Assembly (NCBI GenBank): GCA_008931825.1
Contig: QXVZ01027933.1
Coordinates: forward strand, 1-39,881
Origin: Phallusia fumigata
Taxonomy: Eukaryota > Chordata > Ascidiacea > Phlebobranchia > Ascidiidae
Reading direction: 5' to 3'
DNA: 39,881 nucleotides
The position numbers were made by a program, and so were the translations under genes. The notes below the pieces were generated by a model. It was not told the origin of the DNA and did not search any database. It worked only from the letters and a program-made list of their open reading frames with translations. Position 1 is the stretch's first letter; each line of letters begins with the position of its first letter. Shown piece after piece: positions 10,131 through 22,100 of the stretch.

Positions 10131-13100
10131 TTTGAGGTATTGCAGATTTTCGACTAGCACTTGAACCAAGTTGCGTTAATTTTGCCTTAAAGAAACAAAA
10201 CAACACGAACTTTACGCTGGTCGAGTGTCAAGTCGCTTTAAATAGTTAAACAAGATTTTAGTTTTCATCCTTAATAAAATAAATCCGTAACATTTTTATG
10301 AAACAATCGAAACAAAAATATTGAGGGGACAAATGAATACAATTCCCCCTCAACCAAATTTTTTTTTGGGGGGGCATGTCCCCCCGGGATTTGCGCCCGT
10401 GATAATTGGCGTCGTTTTAATTGTAATCAAGATCGTATTTAGTCACAGTGAATTTTTTAAGATGCCACCTTTTATTAAAATTTGAGTAGTAATACTCTGC
10501 AGCCAAGAATCTGCAACTTCTTGTGTGACATACAGCAGACAAAACCACAATCTTACAAATGCGAGCTGAGAAGGCAGGCCAATGAACATTGCCATTACAA
10601 TAATGCTGGTCATCATTTTTTGAAGTGGATTTTTACCAGTAAACGATTGAAGTGGTTTGAGTGTTTTCAGTCACGCCACAACAAAAGTAAAGTCAGTGTT
10701 AAAAGGCCAATAAATTAAATTTATTTTGCTGTAATCAGGAATAATAGTCTACACAAAAAAGCAAATTTACCCCATAAATGCTATTAGATTAATAGTTAGA
10801 TAAAGCACTTTTGACCATATTCACGTATATAACCGTAATTGCCATTGACATAGCAGTACCCAAAACTAATAAATATCGAGTTATCCAAATCCAAACAAAC
10901 GATAACACAAACAAGTGAATACCATCTACTTCTATATTTACTATTCTTTTACTACTAACAACCGCTTCGTTTAGTGTTGCTAGTGGTTCGTTTTCTAAAT
11001 CGCCTTTCAGTGCTGTCGCCTGTTTCTTCAAAGCCGCTGCTGGTCAGCTGAATACAACGTAACCCTACACCCGAGACGGGAAAACTTATTGTTTCTCCTT
11101 CTTTTCTTCTGATTTTCACACAACACGCCGACGACTTGTGGCTCGAAACTTTGGAAACTTGTTTCTGTTTGCAAAATGAAATCGTCGGAAGCAAATTTGG
11201 ATTCTATACCAACCTTTATTTATAGGCAAGCTAAAATTATTTGTTTTACAGTAACTTTATACATCATGACGCTGGATAGCATGCAGCCCTTATTACACTC
11301 CGTATGTGAGTATAACCAAACTGCCTGCCGATGAGCTGTAAAAATGTATTGTTGCGTCACAGTACATACAAATAAAGAAAACTAACTGGAAATCTTTACG
11401 TCAGCGCGAGCGACTAGTCTCGTAGGGCGGTTATTCTTGCCCATTATCTTTTGTTACGCCACTAAATCGACCTTTGCTGATCAGTTTTCAGGTGTGCTTT
11501 CATTGTTGTCGAGTAGCGCTTTTCAATCGGGGTGCACGGTTTACCTGTAGGAATTTGTTTGCACTTATAGTTTTTCCTTCAGCATCAGGTAGGGCAGGCA
11601 GTTGTTCTCATTAGTAGAGTTTCATTAGGTTGCCGTTACACAGAAGGACACACCAGCAGTTCTGGGTATTTTGGATATGCGAACATACAAACGTGTTTTT
11701 TGATATACCGTTAAACCACAACAACAAACAAAATTGTAGGACGTTTTTTGCATGTACGCCACACACCTTACCGATAATAGCCTTGTCGTAGTTTTACGCC
11801 AATTACCCACTCGTGAAGGATTTCAACTGTGTTTTGCGAAACACTTTGGTAACTTTTGTGACGCCTCAATGGTATGGTTTGGCCTAAACTTTTTTTAAAC
11901 GGCGCCCATAAGGATGCATAAAGTCACAATATCACTTTTGAAGGGCACAGGAGAAAAAAAAGGGACAGACTGCGTTCACGCGTACATTTTACTTGTTTTT
12001 GATAAACAAGGCGCGCATTGAGTGAAACAATCAGGGGGTAACTTTGGTTTAAGTTTTAGTCGGTTTATACTTCACCAAACTTTTACAGAATGTTCTGTGA
12101 AACACAACCTTCAAAACAAGCCCATGCACGACGTTCTAGCATATCGGGAACATACCGTAACGTTTATAACAAATATTCACTTAAAATGTGCGATGTGCTT
12201 TGGCCCTAAATATACTTTACTAGTATATCTTTAAAATAAGTCTTTGCAAAAGGTTCTACCATACCGGAAACATTACCAACTACGCCCACGAAAAGTCACA
12301 ACATAATATGACATATTTCACTCGAATATGTGCGCTTGCCCGCAAACTCATCGCAACGTTTTTAAATTTACACATGTTATACGTATGCTCCATATATTCC
12401 GCCCACTTTCTCGCCACCGCTTCTTGTGCCGGTTCCTGCTTCCCCGCCTCTTCTTCCCACTTCTTCCATACCGCCTCTTTTTTCTACTTCGCCGCCTGCA
12501 TCACATCATGCCTATATTCACTATACGTGATGGTATACCTGTGGATAGGTTATTTTAAAGGAAGAAAGTGCAATGATGNCAGTTTTAAAACCATTTCGCA
12601 ACAATTCAAAGCACCGATTGCGAACAAACTAAATATCTTCTGCCACATGCAAGTACCCGGTGTTATTTAAGCAGCGGCGTGAGCCGAAATGCTTTGCTGA
12701 AAAAATGCGACGTTGTACTGCAGTCAGAGTCTTAAATTTAAAATGGTCGTGCCACAAACACAGTAATGAGGATAGCATGAGCGGACGCCACACACAACGT
12801 TTTGGTTAAAATCGCAATAAAAGAAATTAATAATACGCCCTTAGTTTCGTATGTTATAGTTTAGAATCGTAGCATCGTGGCACAGGTCGTATACGCGGCA
12901 GCAATGCACGTTTGTGTTTGTGGAAACAACACAAACAGCATGTTGTCTTGGGAATTAAACATGAGGGGCACGATTCACGTGACGACACAGAGCAAAAGCT
13001 GAGTGCAAACATTAAAAGCAAGCAGCAAAACGCAACAAGGTTGAACAATAACACAACGCAAATTATGTCCAGGATAAAGCAGCAAAAAATGATTGACACA

Positions 13101-13862
13101 TCCAAAAGTGTAATACTGTCAATGTAGAAATTTTGCAAACAATTACGTCACAGCAACACTAATCAACGATCTCAGGTAGCCAAATACGCATTCAAATATA
13201 GTTTACAGGGTTTATAATTGCTGGAATAATTGGTTAGTTTTAAACAGTAAAAACGAAATTTCAATATGTCAGCGCTAAAACTCAAACGTCTGTAGTTTCA
13301 ACTTACTTAATTTCACTCAGATAAAAATTCGACCTTACTGCTGGCAAAAAAATGAAAGCGAAGACAAAACATGAGAGAAAATGTTATGACATAACATATG
13401 TGAAAAAGGTGCTGTTTTCTGGTTTGACGCCGTGTATTTCATTCGACCGTTACAAGACACAACATAGACTGTCGTCGGTTCGATCAGTAAAATAAACAAA
13501 CTGCTCAAATCAAACGTCTGTGAAATGCCCACTTAGTTGACAGGCTAAGCACAATGCCACATGGCTGGCAAAAACATAGGGTCAGTTTACAAACTTCTTT
13601 TAAACTTTTTGCTGCCCCCATTTTCTTGCGCATTTTGGCTTCCATGACATGTAGGGCAATTTACAAGAGCGCCTGAACCTTCCAGCACGTGATCTTCTTT
13701 TACTGTCGAGTAATTCAACTGCTTGCTTGTTTCTGCGAAAAAAGATTTAGCAATATGCTTAAAAAAAACTAATAACACATTTGCGCAGGTGTTATATAAC
13801 CTTTATCACGGGCCAGTGACAAAAAAATAACAAAAGTTAAAAAATTCTTCTCCATACTGTGT
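10131..13862. other. Gene-poor interval, one N at 12579
   Basis: No recognisable gene. The first tens of bases should hold the WSCD 5'UTR and promoter. A minus-strand frame at 10789-11031 encodes two hydrophobic segments (GIHLFVLSFVWIWI and LLVLGTAMSMAITVIYV) but has no ATG at its start and no recognised family, so it is not called. At about 10365-10386 there is a G-run/C-run inverted repeat around CATG. Short ORFs elsewhere look random. The single N at 12579 marks a join with no obvious flanking duplication. Confidence 0.5.
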
Positions 13863-13870
13863 ATTGTATC

Positions 13871-14355
13871 CAGACTTGGACAACTAGATAATTCTAGTTG
13901 TCTAATTCAACAAATTAGAGCAAAATACCGATAATTCTAATTCTAATCTAATTTAGGAAAATCGAGTAATCTCTAATTTTAATTCTAATCTAATTTTCGG
14001 TTTTCCTAAAAACGCTACTTTGTCCAACGGCACTTTTTAGCATGTGATACAAGCACGTGTCTCGTGCATCCAAAACGCACAGGGCGATGTCACCAACAAG
14101 ACTTAGCCACATTTCTTAAACCTATTTTTGTCATACTGGCCATTGTGACGAACAGTATCTAATGCGTACCGCTTCGTGGGCTGTTGCTTCGTGTTAGGTA
14201 GTGTTCTATAGTTCTAGCTTCAAGTCTAGTTCAATTTGTAGTTTCCGGAAAAGTGATAATTCTAATTCTAATCTAATTTGTAAAAACTGAGATGCTCTAA
14301 TTTTAATTCTAATCTAATTTGAAAAACCCCAAAAAAATCTAGTTGTCCAAGTCTG
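13871..14355. mobile_element. hAT-type MITE (non-autonomous DNA transposon), complete
   Basis: The 485-bp element has perfect 19-bp terminal inverted repeats starting CAGACTTGGACAACTAGAT and is flanked by identical 8-bp direct repeats ATTGTATC at 13863-13870 and 14356-14363. The CAG terminus plus an 8-bp target duplication is the signature of hAT elements. There is no coding capacity. Inside, near both ends, are repeated AT-rich blocks with TAATTCTAATTCTAATCTAA, in the same orientation on both sides. The perfect target duplication and termini suggest a fairly recent insertion. Confidence 0.9.
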
Positions 14356-14376
14356 ATTGTATCAACCATCACGCCT

Positions 14377-14468
14377 GGACATGCATTTAGAAAAACACAC
14401 AATGTAGAACTTTACATGTCCCCACACATGTAAAGTTCTACATTGTGTGTTTTTCTAAATGCATGTCC
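14377..14468. repeat. Perfect 43-bp inverted repeat (hairpin) with 6-base loop
   Basis: The left arm 14377-14419 (begins GGACATGCATTTAG) and the right arm 14426-14468 are exact reverse complements. The loop 14420-14425 is CCCCAC. The structure starts 13 bases after the target duplication of the hAT-type MITE. It could be a small foldback transposon, a long-hairpin RNA precursor, or a template-switch artefact. No target duplication is visible around it. Confidence 0.95.
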
Positions 14469-14576
14469 GGCTATAGGTATAAACAAAGCAATCAGTGCAC
14501 TACAATGGTATGTTCTTCAAACTGTGTAAATTTTTCATACAATTCGAACATTGTTTAATAATTTTACCCATTTTAG

Positions 14577-15190
14577 GGGGCTAGCGGGGTAACCTCTGGG
14601 TCTGTGGGGTTAGCCGAAACTAATGACACACAGTCTTGACCATATCTTCCAGCTGTGAAAGTTTCATTCAAATCCACCGAACATTTCACCCCAAAAACAT
14701 TTCACATACAATGTGCAGGGAATATTTCATCATTTCGGGTTGGAAAAGTGTTCAACATGGGGATTTCCCTTTCGCTAGATACATTGTGACCTCACAACAG
14801 CCAAAATAATGCCTCATGCTACTGGTTTCCTCAGACAACTGCCATGTTAATTGTATGGCATAGTAAGGCAGATTCGTGTTACTACCAACTTGTGTATATA
14901 GTCCACACTAAACTAGCGTTTGTGGTGCACACGCATGTCAAAAACGTTTTACATTCTGGGGGCTAGCGGGGTAACCACTGGAGCTATGGGGTCAAACAAA
15001 ACAGATGGCACAACCACATGATTATACCTACACATTGAAAAAGTTTCATCGAAATCTACCATATATTTCATAGCAAAATGGCATGGAAAGCTCAGGGTAG
15101 AAAAAAAAAGAAACAAACAAGAAAAAAAAAAAAACAAACAGAGTGAAACCAATATGTGTCCCCTTTCAGGAAGGGGATCCATAATAATAA
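14577..15190 (+). repeat. Two diverged copies of a repeat unit starting GGGGGCTAGCGGGGTAACC
   Basis: The unit begins at 14577 and again at 14958. In each it is followed some 80-100 bases later by a GTTTCAT(T/C)(C/G)AAATC(C/T)ACC segment and TTTCA-rich sequence. The second copy continues into an A-rich stretch and the palindromic ATATGTGTCCCCTTTCAGG/AAGGGGATCC end near 15151-15181. A third related copy is at about 16083-16225. Spacing of roughly 380 bp suggests a tandem or nested interspersed repeat. No coding potential. Confidence 0.65.
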
Positions 15191-15396
15191 ACTTACTTCC
15201 TAAAAAAAGCTTGAATTTAAACGACTCTAATTAACCAAAAAGGAAAAACAATCCGGTTTTTGCCAAACGTTATATGGGGGTTTAATGGGAGACCAATAAT
15301 AATTAAATAAAAAACAACCTTGACAATAGGTTTACTAGGCAGATGCTTTAGGCAAGTATGAAAACAGGAACAACTAGAAGGGTGGCTTACCATATA

Positions 15397-15397
<1 letters not shown>

Positions 15398-15430
<33 letters not shown>
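15398..15430 (+). repeat. 33-base poly-C run
   Basis: An uninterrupted C run follows CCATATAT. It sits 41 bases before the much longer C run and within the same repeat context. Confidence 0.95.
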
Positions 15431-15470
15431 AGAGGATATATTCCCCACATAATATTACATTGGGTCTTAT

Positions 15471-16079
<609 letters not shown>

Positions 16080-16082
16080 NGC

Positions 16083-16225
16083 TGGGGGGGGGTCATCCAA
16101 ATCCACCAAACATTTCATGGCAAAACGACATGGACAACCTCGGGGTAGAAAAAAAGAAAAAAACAAGAAAAAAACAAACCAAGTGAAAACAATATGTGTC
16201 CCCTTCAGGAAGGGGACCCATAAAA
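16083..16225 (+). repeat. Third copy of the 14577/14958 repeat family
   Basis: AAATCCACCAAACATTTCATGGCAAAA, an A-rich segment, and the AATATGTGTCCCC...GGAAGGGGACCCATA end match 15055-15185 closely. It lies just right of the poly-C/N artefact, so the artefact may have formed where an assembler joined two repeat copies. Confidence 0.65.
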
Positions 16226-16675
16226 ATCGAAGGCAAAATTCGTTTTTGAAATCAACTTTTTAAAATTTACTCTTCAATGGTACGGGTTTGGTTTTTCAGA
16301 TATTCTACTAACAAATACACAAACATGAATATTTTATTGCGCTATACTGAAATATGTTGGCGGATCAGATGCTTTTAAGCTCTTGTACTAAGTGTTTTCA
16401 GTAAAGCATGAGACGCACAAAAACATTATAAGTTGCACGCTGTGATTGTTATAACTTTTAGACACATACACGAACCTGCGCCTGGCTTTCAGTTTTCGCG
16501 TAGCACGCCTTGCAGCAGGTCGCCTGTAGTCAATTCCTTTAAAGTGAATTTTTAAAGCTAAGTTATTTTTCTCCCATAAACCACTTTTTTTTTTAAAAAG
16601 TTGTGCAAAAAAAATACGAAAAGAAATTTTGCTCGATCCCGAGGAGGTAGAATAAACTGACTTCCTCATTGTTTT

Positions 16676-16685
16676 TTTATTTATT
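16676..16685 (-). terminator. Candidate poly(A) signal of the SULF gene
   Basis: On the minus strand two overlapping AATAAA hexamers occur about 155 bases after the SULF stop codon at 16839. They are well placed to end the transcript. Confidence 0.55.
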
Positions 16686-16838
16686 TCGCTTATAAGCTCT
16701 TAGAAAAGTACGTTTGTAAATTGCAACCCGCCAATCACAACTATACATTAGTCACAATCTATACTATTTACATCACAAAGTCACTGTTTTAATTCATTAT
16801 GCTATTTTTTGCCGAGCATTGAAAACTAGCTTTAACCG

Positions 16839-19182
16839 CTATAATTGGTTATTAGGTTCATAGTCAGTTTCACAACATTTACCAGGTGGATAGTTTGTTG
16901 GCAAGAATGGGGCAGAGGAGGTTGAAAGCGTTGTACTTGCTGAAGAATTAAGCGGAGTTTCGATATCAAGGATGTCGTCGCTAGGTGGCGGGAGAGCGGC
17001 GACTTGGGGGCGATGCACGTGACAGTTTGCTGCCCCTTGGCAGCGACGAAGTTGAACCAATTCCTTGTTGAGAGCTACCAGCTGATCTTCGCTCAGTTCG
17101 AGGTAAGTATTCTCCAGCTGGTTGCAAGTGAGAATTGTTCAGGCAAGTATGGCTTCAGTTAATAAAAAATGCTAGTTGCAACCCTTTACGTTAGTTCCAC
17201 ATAGTAAGTTTTAAAGCACTTAACATTTTCAAATTTTTCTAAAATCATGCGGCTTTTACTACGAAAACCGCCTTGATTGCTGGATCCACCATATTTAGAA
17301 AACTATGAATTTAAAGGAAATTGAGATATTTGGACAAGCACATTAAAAACAGATGAATTTTTTATCAGTAGTTTACCTGATGAGGATCCCGGTTGAGGTC
17401 GAAGTATTCAATAAATCCAGTGACATATTCGCAGTAAAGTAAATTGGTTGTTGCGTTGATGATTCGGACACACCAGTATGTGTTATTGTTGGAATTCGTA
17501 CAGTAACATTTATCGTCTCCTGGTAAACACAAAAACATTTTAAACATTTCATACAGATTTCACGTGTATTTCAATTTCTAAAAACAACACCAGGATTCGA
17601 CTATCACATGATTACAATAAATAGTTATTTGCAAGTGGTTAACAAGATATATGCGAGGTTTAAACGTGACCAAATGCATTACTGTTGGGCAATAGAGGAG
17701 TGGGTGAAGTCTAGGTCATGGAAGCTCAGTAGCAGTTTGTATTGCGAAAGTTTTGAATCATACATATTTAACTCTGGGAAGCGAATAAGCTCCGGTCGCT
17801 GGTTCGAATCTCACTGCTCTCACGGCTAGCCTTTTCAACCCACGTTTTATGGAAATGCTTGAGTGAAAATATCGCCTCAAATCAGGTATTATGTCTTTTG
17901 CAAGACTGGCGCACTGTGATTCTAAAGGCTGATTCATACCAGATGCGTCTACCAGTTTGCGGTACGGTTTTTTGATCTCGCGGCAAGCAGCGGGGCACTT
18001 ACACCAGCCGGGACAAAAATTTATAACATGACTGCTGAAAAGCACAATCACATGGATATGTAATTACACACATGTAATTGCTGACTGGTACTTATGTAAA
18101 TAGGGCAAGGTCATTTTTGAATGTAAAGCTAGAACTCATTTGCCAAATTCGTCTAAAACGTATGTGACGTCATGCCAATAATAGTCTCTATGTCATAAGC
18201 ATGCATTGAAACCACCTTGGCGGAAAACCCATAGCATTACACAAACAAACTTTTTATTAAGACTTATGTTCGAAAAGTAGATTACACCACTTCTAAAATG
18301 TGTCCTTGTAATATAGCACGTGCATTACCACTAGCCAATCGCATCTTGACTTTTCACAACCTAAATTACATAAAAACTAAGAATATAAAAAACTGCTGTG
18401 GCTAACTGTCGCGACACAGCTCAATTACAACTTAATCGAACCAGCGCAACGACTGACTAACAGCCCGAATAAACGCTGGGTTCAAGTGTGACTTTTACCA
18501 GCAGCAGTGTGTTGCGTTACTTGACAGTCATCTCCTTCGATTCGTTTTGTGTATGGGCCAAAACAATTTAAATACATAATTGGAGCTGTTGTGGCAAATA
18601 CTGGGCTTCTCTGGTTGAAATTTTACACAATTACAAGCGTAGATTTAAACATATTGCGATTTAACACGTACTATAATCCAATTCCAAAAGGACATGTATT
18701 TACTACATTATTTTACACTGAGTTCCATAGTACCTTAGCTATTTGCAAGTACCTGTACATTTTTAATAAATTTCAAATAGACATTTAATAAAATTCCATC
18801 TAATTTTTACTAATTTAAATACCCTTTTATGATGTCTGCAAATTTGAAAAAAACATCAACCATTTTTTCCAAGACCACACGCGTACAACAAACCTATTTG
18901 GAAGGGGCTCAATAGCAAAAAAGAAATTCTACTACAAAACGAAAGGTATTTAACAAAAAAATATGAGCAACTGACTACTAACCATCCCACTTTGGCGGTG
19001 TCACCCATTTACTCTTACTCAGCTGGAAACAGTTCATCCCTGAATGTGAGCATCGACTTTGTAAAGTGTCGTTCTTTTTCTTTCTCTGCTTTTTGAGAAT
19101 CTTAGCGTATCTTGCCTGTTGACGATCGCGCAATACTTCGCGAAATTCAGTCAAGCGCTCGTGGCGTTCTTGTTGAATCGAC
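16839..19182 (-). CDS. SULF1/2: SULF exons K-M: conserved C-terminal domain and stop
   Basis: Exon K (19182-18983) has [19 protein letters not shown], then [20 protein letters not shown], the counterpart of GLTCFTHDNNHWQTAPF. Exon L (17519-17377) has [20 protein letters not shown], then [20 protein letters not shown], the most conserved non-catalytic SULF segment. Exon M (17117-16839) has [13 protein letters not shown], matching LMELRSCQGYKQC, then a Ser/Thr/Pro-rich lineage-specific tail ending in PNNQL and a stop. K joins L through a split Gly codon. No additional exon is needed between them. Confidence 0.95.
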
Positions 19183-22100
19183 CTGAGTCAGAAATATTAA
19201 AATTTATTAGAGAGCAATAACAGGTTTAACTGGTTTCCGATGTAATATTTTTGTATCTAATCTATACACTAGAAACACTGGCGTGTTGTTTTAACACGCC
19301 GATTTTGTAGCCGTATACAACACACGACACACTAACCGTGTTGTCAAGTGGTGTGTTGTTCGCAGGCGCTCTATGACACACCTAGTGTGTTGTTACAGCA
19401 CAGTACCTCATACAACACGCGTGTTGCGTGTTGATGACGGCTACAAAGCACAACACGCCATTTGCTGTGTCGTTTTTATTGGAAAGGTGCAGAACAGAAC
19501 TTTAAATTTTACAAAACAAACAGAAAGGAACGCTGAACATGAAAAAAAACACTGATATAATTTGACCTAATTTGAGGAAACAGTTGTTGCATGAACACAG
19601 TGAAAACAAAAGGTAAAAAATAGATAAACATACAAAAAGAACATAAGCGAGGCAACATGGTCGGTAACAATCGGTAAAATATTAAAAATTAAAGCCAGCA
19701 TCCTTAAGTCGGGCATAAAAGTTTTCAACCTTACTTGGCCTGAGTAACCTTTTTTTGCTTCTTCGACTTTGGGCCATTGCCTGTAAACTGTATGCTCCAT
19801 GTTGTTTTAATATGAGGTCCTCAACATAGAATGAAAAGTTTTTGGACTCTTTACCATACTCAATATTAAAACAATAATGGCTTGCTAGCCACAAAGTAAC
19901 ACAATAAAAAATTGAGACTTCCTTCAATTCTGCAATGCACATGGAATCAATCCACAAGAATGCCTGCAGAATCCGCCCACGGTCTGCATTAAGAACAATG
20001 CATGGGTGGCTGGGCATTTTTCCAGGCTGGTCCTGTCAAGTAAAAAAGTAGTTTATATTCTGGATTTGAAACCATCTAGAATTGCCAGCTAATATTCTTT
20101 GAACATCCCCATTCCCAATAAATACAGGACAAGACATGGAAAGGAAGTTTACAACAGATACATGTAGAATTAATAAACTACCCACCTTTGCTAAGATGAA
20201 AACGCTTTTGCTCTGTTTTGCGAAAATTTCTTTTTCCACAAATCTAAGCAAAGCCAACATTTGGTCATCTGAAGGTTCCTCCCCTTCTGGCACACTGACT
20301 GCAGCATTTACTTTTAATAGCCTACAAAACATTACATTACAATATGTTAAGAGGAAAACCTAAATAGACTAATCAATTCAAACACATAGGTACTCGCATA
20401 TCAAAAATTTATTCCTGTTGTTCTTGGCAGAAGGTTACAAGGTTATCAATAACAGGGGATAATAAGTAACCCCCTAGTGAAATTATCTGCAAATAACAAA
20501 CTATATGAGACAAGAACAAAAAATGGAAATAAGTACTAAATTACGGTAAAATGTATTTTCTCATATCTAACGAACAAAAACATGTTTACTTGTTTACAAT
20601 TCAGCCTTAAATATATGTTTTATATTACTCACCACATGTGGCTTTTGTAAAAAACTGAACTCCTCCAGTATTTTTTCCAATTTCCTTGGCTGCTCAGTAA
20701 TCCACGTTTTATACAGTGGGGCCAGTTGTTTTATCAGATTTTGCACATGATTCTGCAACCAAATTAAACAATGGAAATAAATAAACATCACAAAGAATTG
20801 TGGTTGGAAGAAAGCATCAACTTAACACTTACAAGCTGTTGTTTGCGAGACTTGGAAATTTCTTTGTCTATTTCCTTTTTCAAAGATGAAAGCAAGTTCT
20901 CATTTTGTTCACTATGCCTGGCCAGCATCCCAACAATTTCCCCTGTTGTTGGCAGTGTGATAGAAGCGGAACTACTTTTTGTCCGCTTGTGATTGCGAAC
21001 ACTTTGGCTGAGATCTTTTTTTAGACGAGCCTAGACAAAAAAAAAGTCACAAATATCCTGCAATGTACAGAGGATTTGCACATTTTCGACAACATACATG
21101 CCGGTGAAGTGCCCCAGGGTGAGTAAATGGGTCTTCAAGTTGAGGAAATCTCTTGATTAAATGTAAGCACAGTTTGTCATAATCTTCAGACAAATTGTGT
21201 TTAATTGTCAGAAAATATCTGGCCGATTCCCGGATTAATTTGGCCCGAACCAGTGGGATCATTTTGGCCTCCTCAGCCTGCAGTACATCCTTTGAGTAGA
21301 GCGGATAAGAAAGGTTTGGTGGCAAACTCCCGTTTAGGTTTGACGGCTGAGTTGACACAGCAATACTTTCAATATTACTTGAAGAGAATGTTGGTTGTGT
21401 CTGTGTTACCACAATCTCCGAAGTACATTTTCCATTCTAAAGTAAAACTGATTTTGTTTTTGTTTTTAATTTTTTGGCAATAACTACAAAGCAAACCAAC
21501 CTTAACAAACTCCTTTATAATTTTCATCACTTTCAAGCACTTTCCAACAGGCCTGCAAAATAAAAAATGCATAAATGAAGGCACCTGGAAATTGGAATGC
21601 ATTTTTTTTTAGTGTGACACCTACTTGATACCAAGTTTTTCTAAGGTATACTCAGTGACTTCACCAACTGTATCATCATCAATTCCTTCTTCTAAAAGGC
21701 AAAAAAGAAATTACCACATCATATCTTGTTTAAATACATACTCATGTTTGCAATTGCAACATTTAACAATATGTTTTGGATAACAAGGTTTAAAGCATTA
21801 CGTTTGTCAGTAATATCTATGCAGTTATTAGCTCTATATGCGCGAAAAACAACAATAAATATTTATACCAACCTTTCATGATATTTGCAACATCATGCAA
21901 TTCATTTTTCCTAAAAATCTCAAAAATAATAAAACTGCTCATCTTTTGTGCTTACAAACTATACCTTCCCCTTGACTATCGCTCAAACAAAAACCCAAAC
22001 CTGTTTCGCGTTTCGCGCCTTCCCGCCTTTACGGTTGAGTGATTGCGAACGTGCGTAAGGAAAAAGGTATCCCTCACGTTAAAAAGTTTTTAGCGATAAG

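Noticed and set aside
10789..11031. Small protein with two hydrophobic segments (-)
   Set aside because: No ATG at the start, no family similarity, and hydrophobic frames are common in AT-rich DNA.
17758..18051. Cysteine-rich minus-strand frame ([17 protein letters not shown]) as an extra SULF exon
   Set aside because: Exons K and L join directly in phase and align to vertebrate SULF without a gap, so no exon is needed here; overlap with a SINE-like sequence also argues against it.
19280..19480. Repeated ACAACACGCC-like words suggesting a CRISPR-like array
   Set aside because: The words vary, occur in both orientations with irregular spacing, and lie at transposon ends in animal DNA; they are subterminal repeats.
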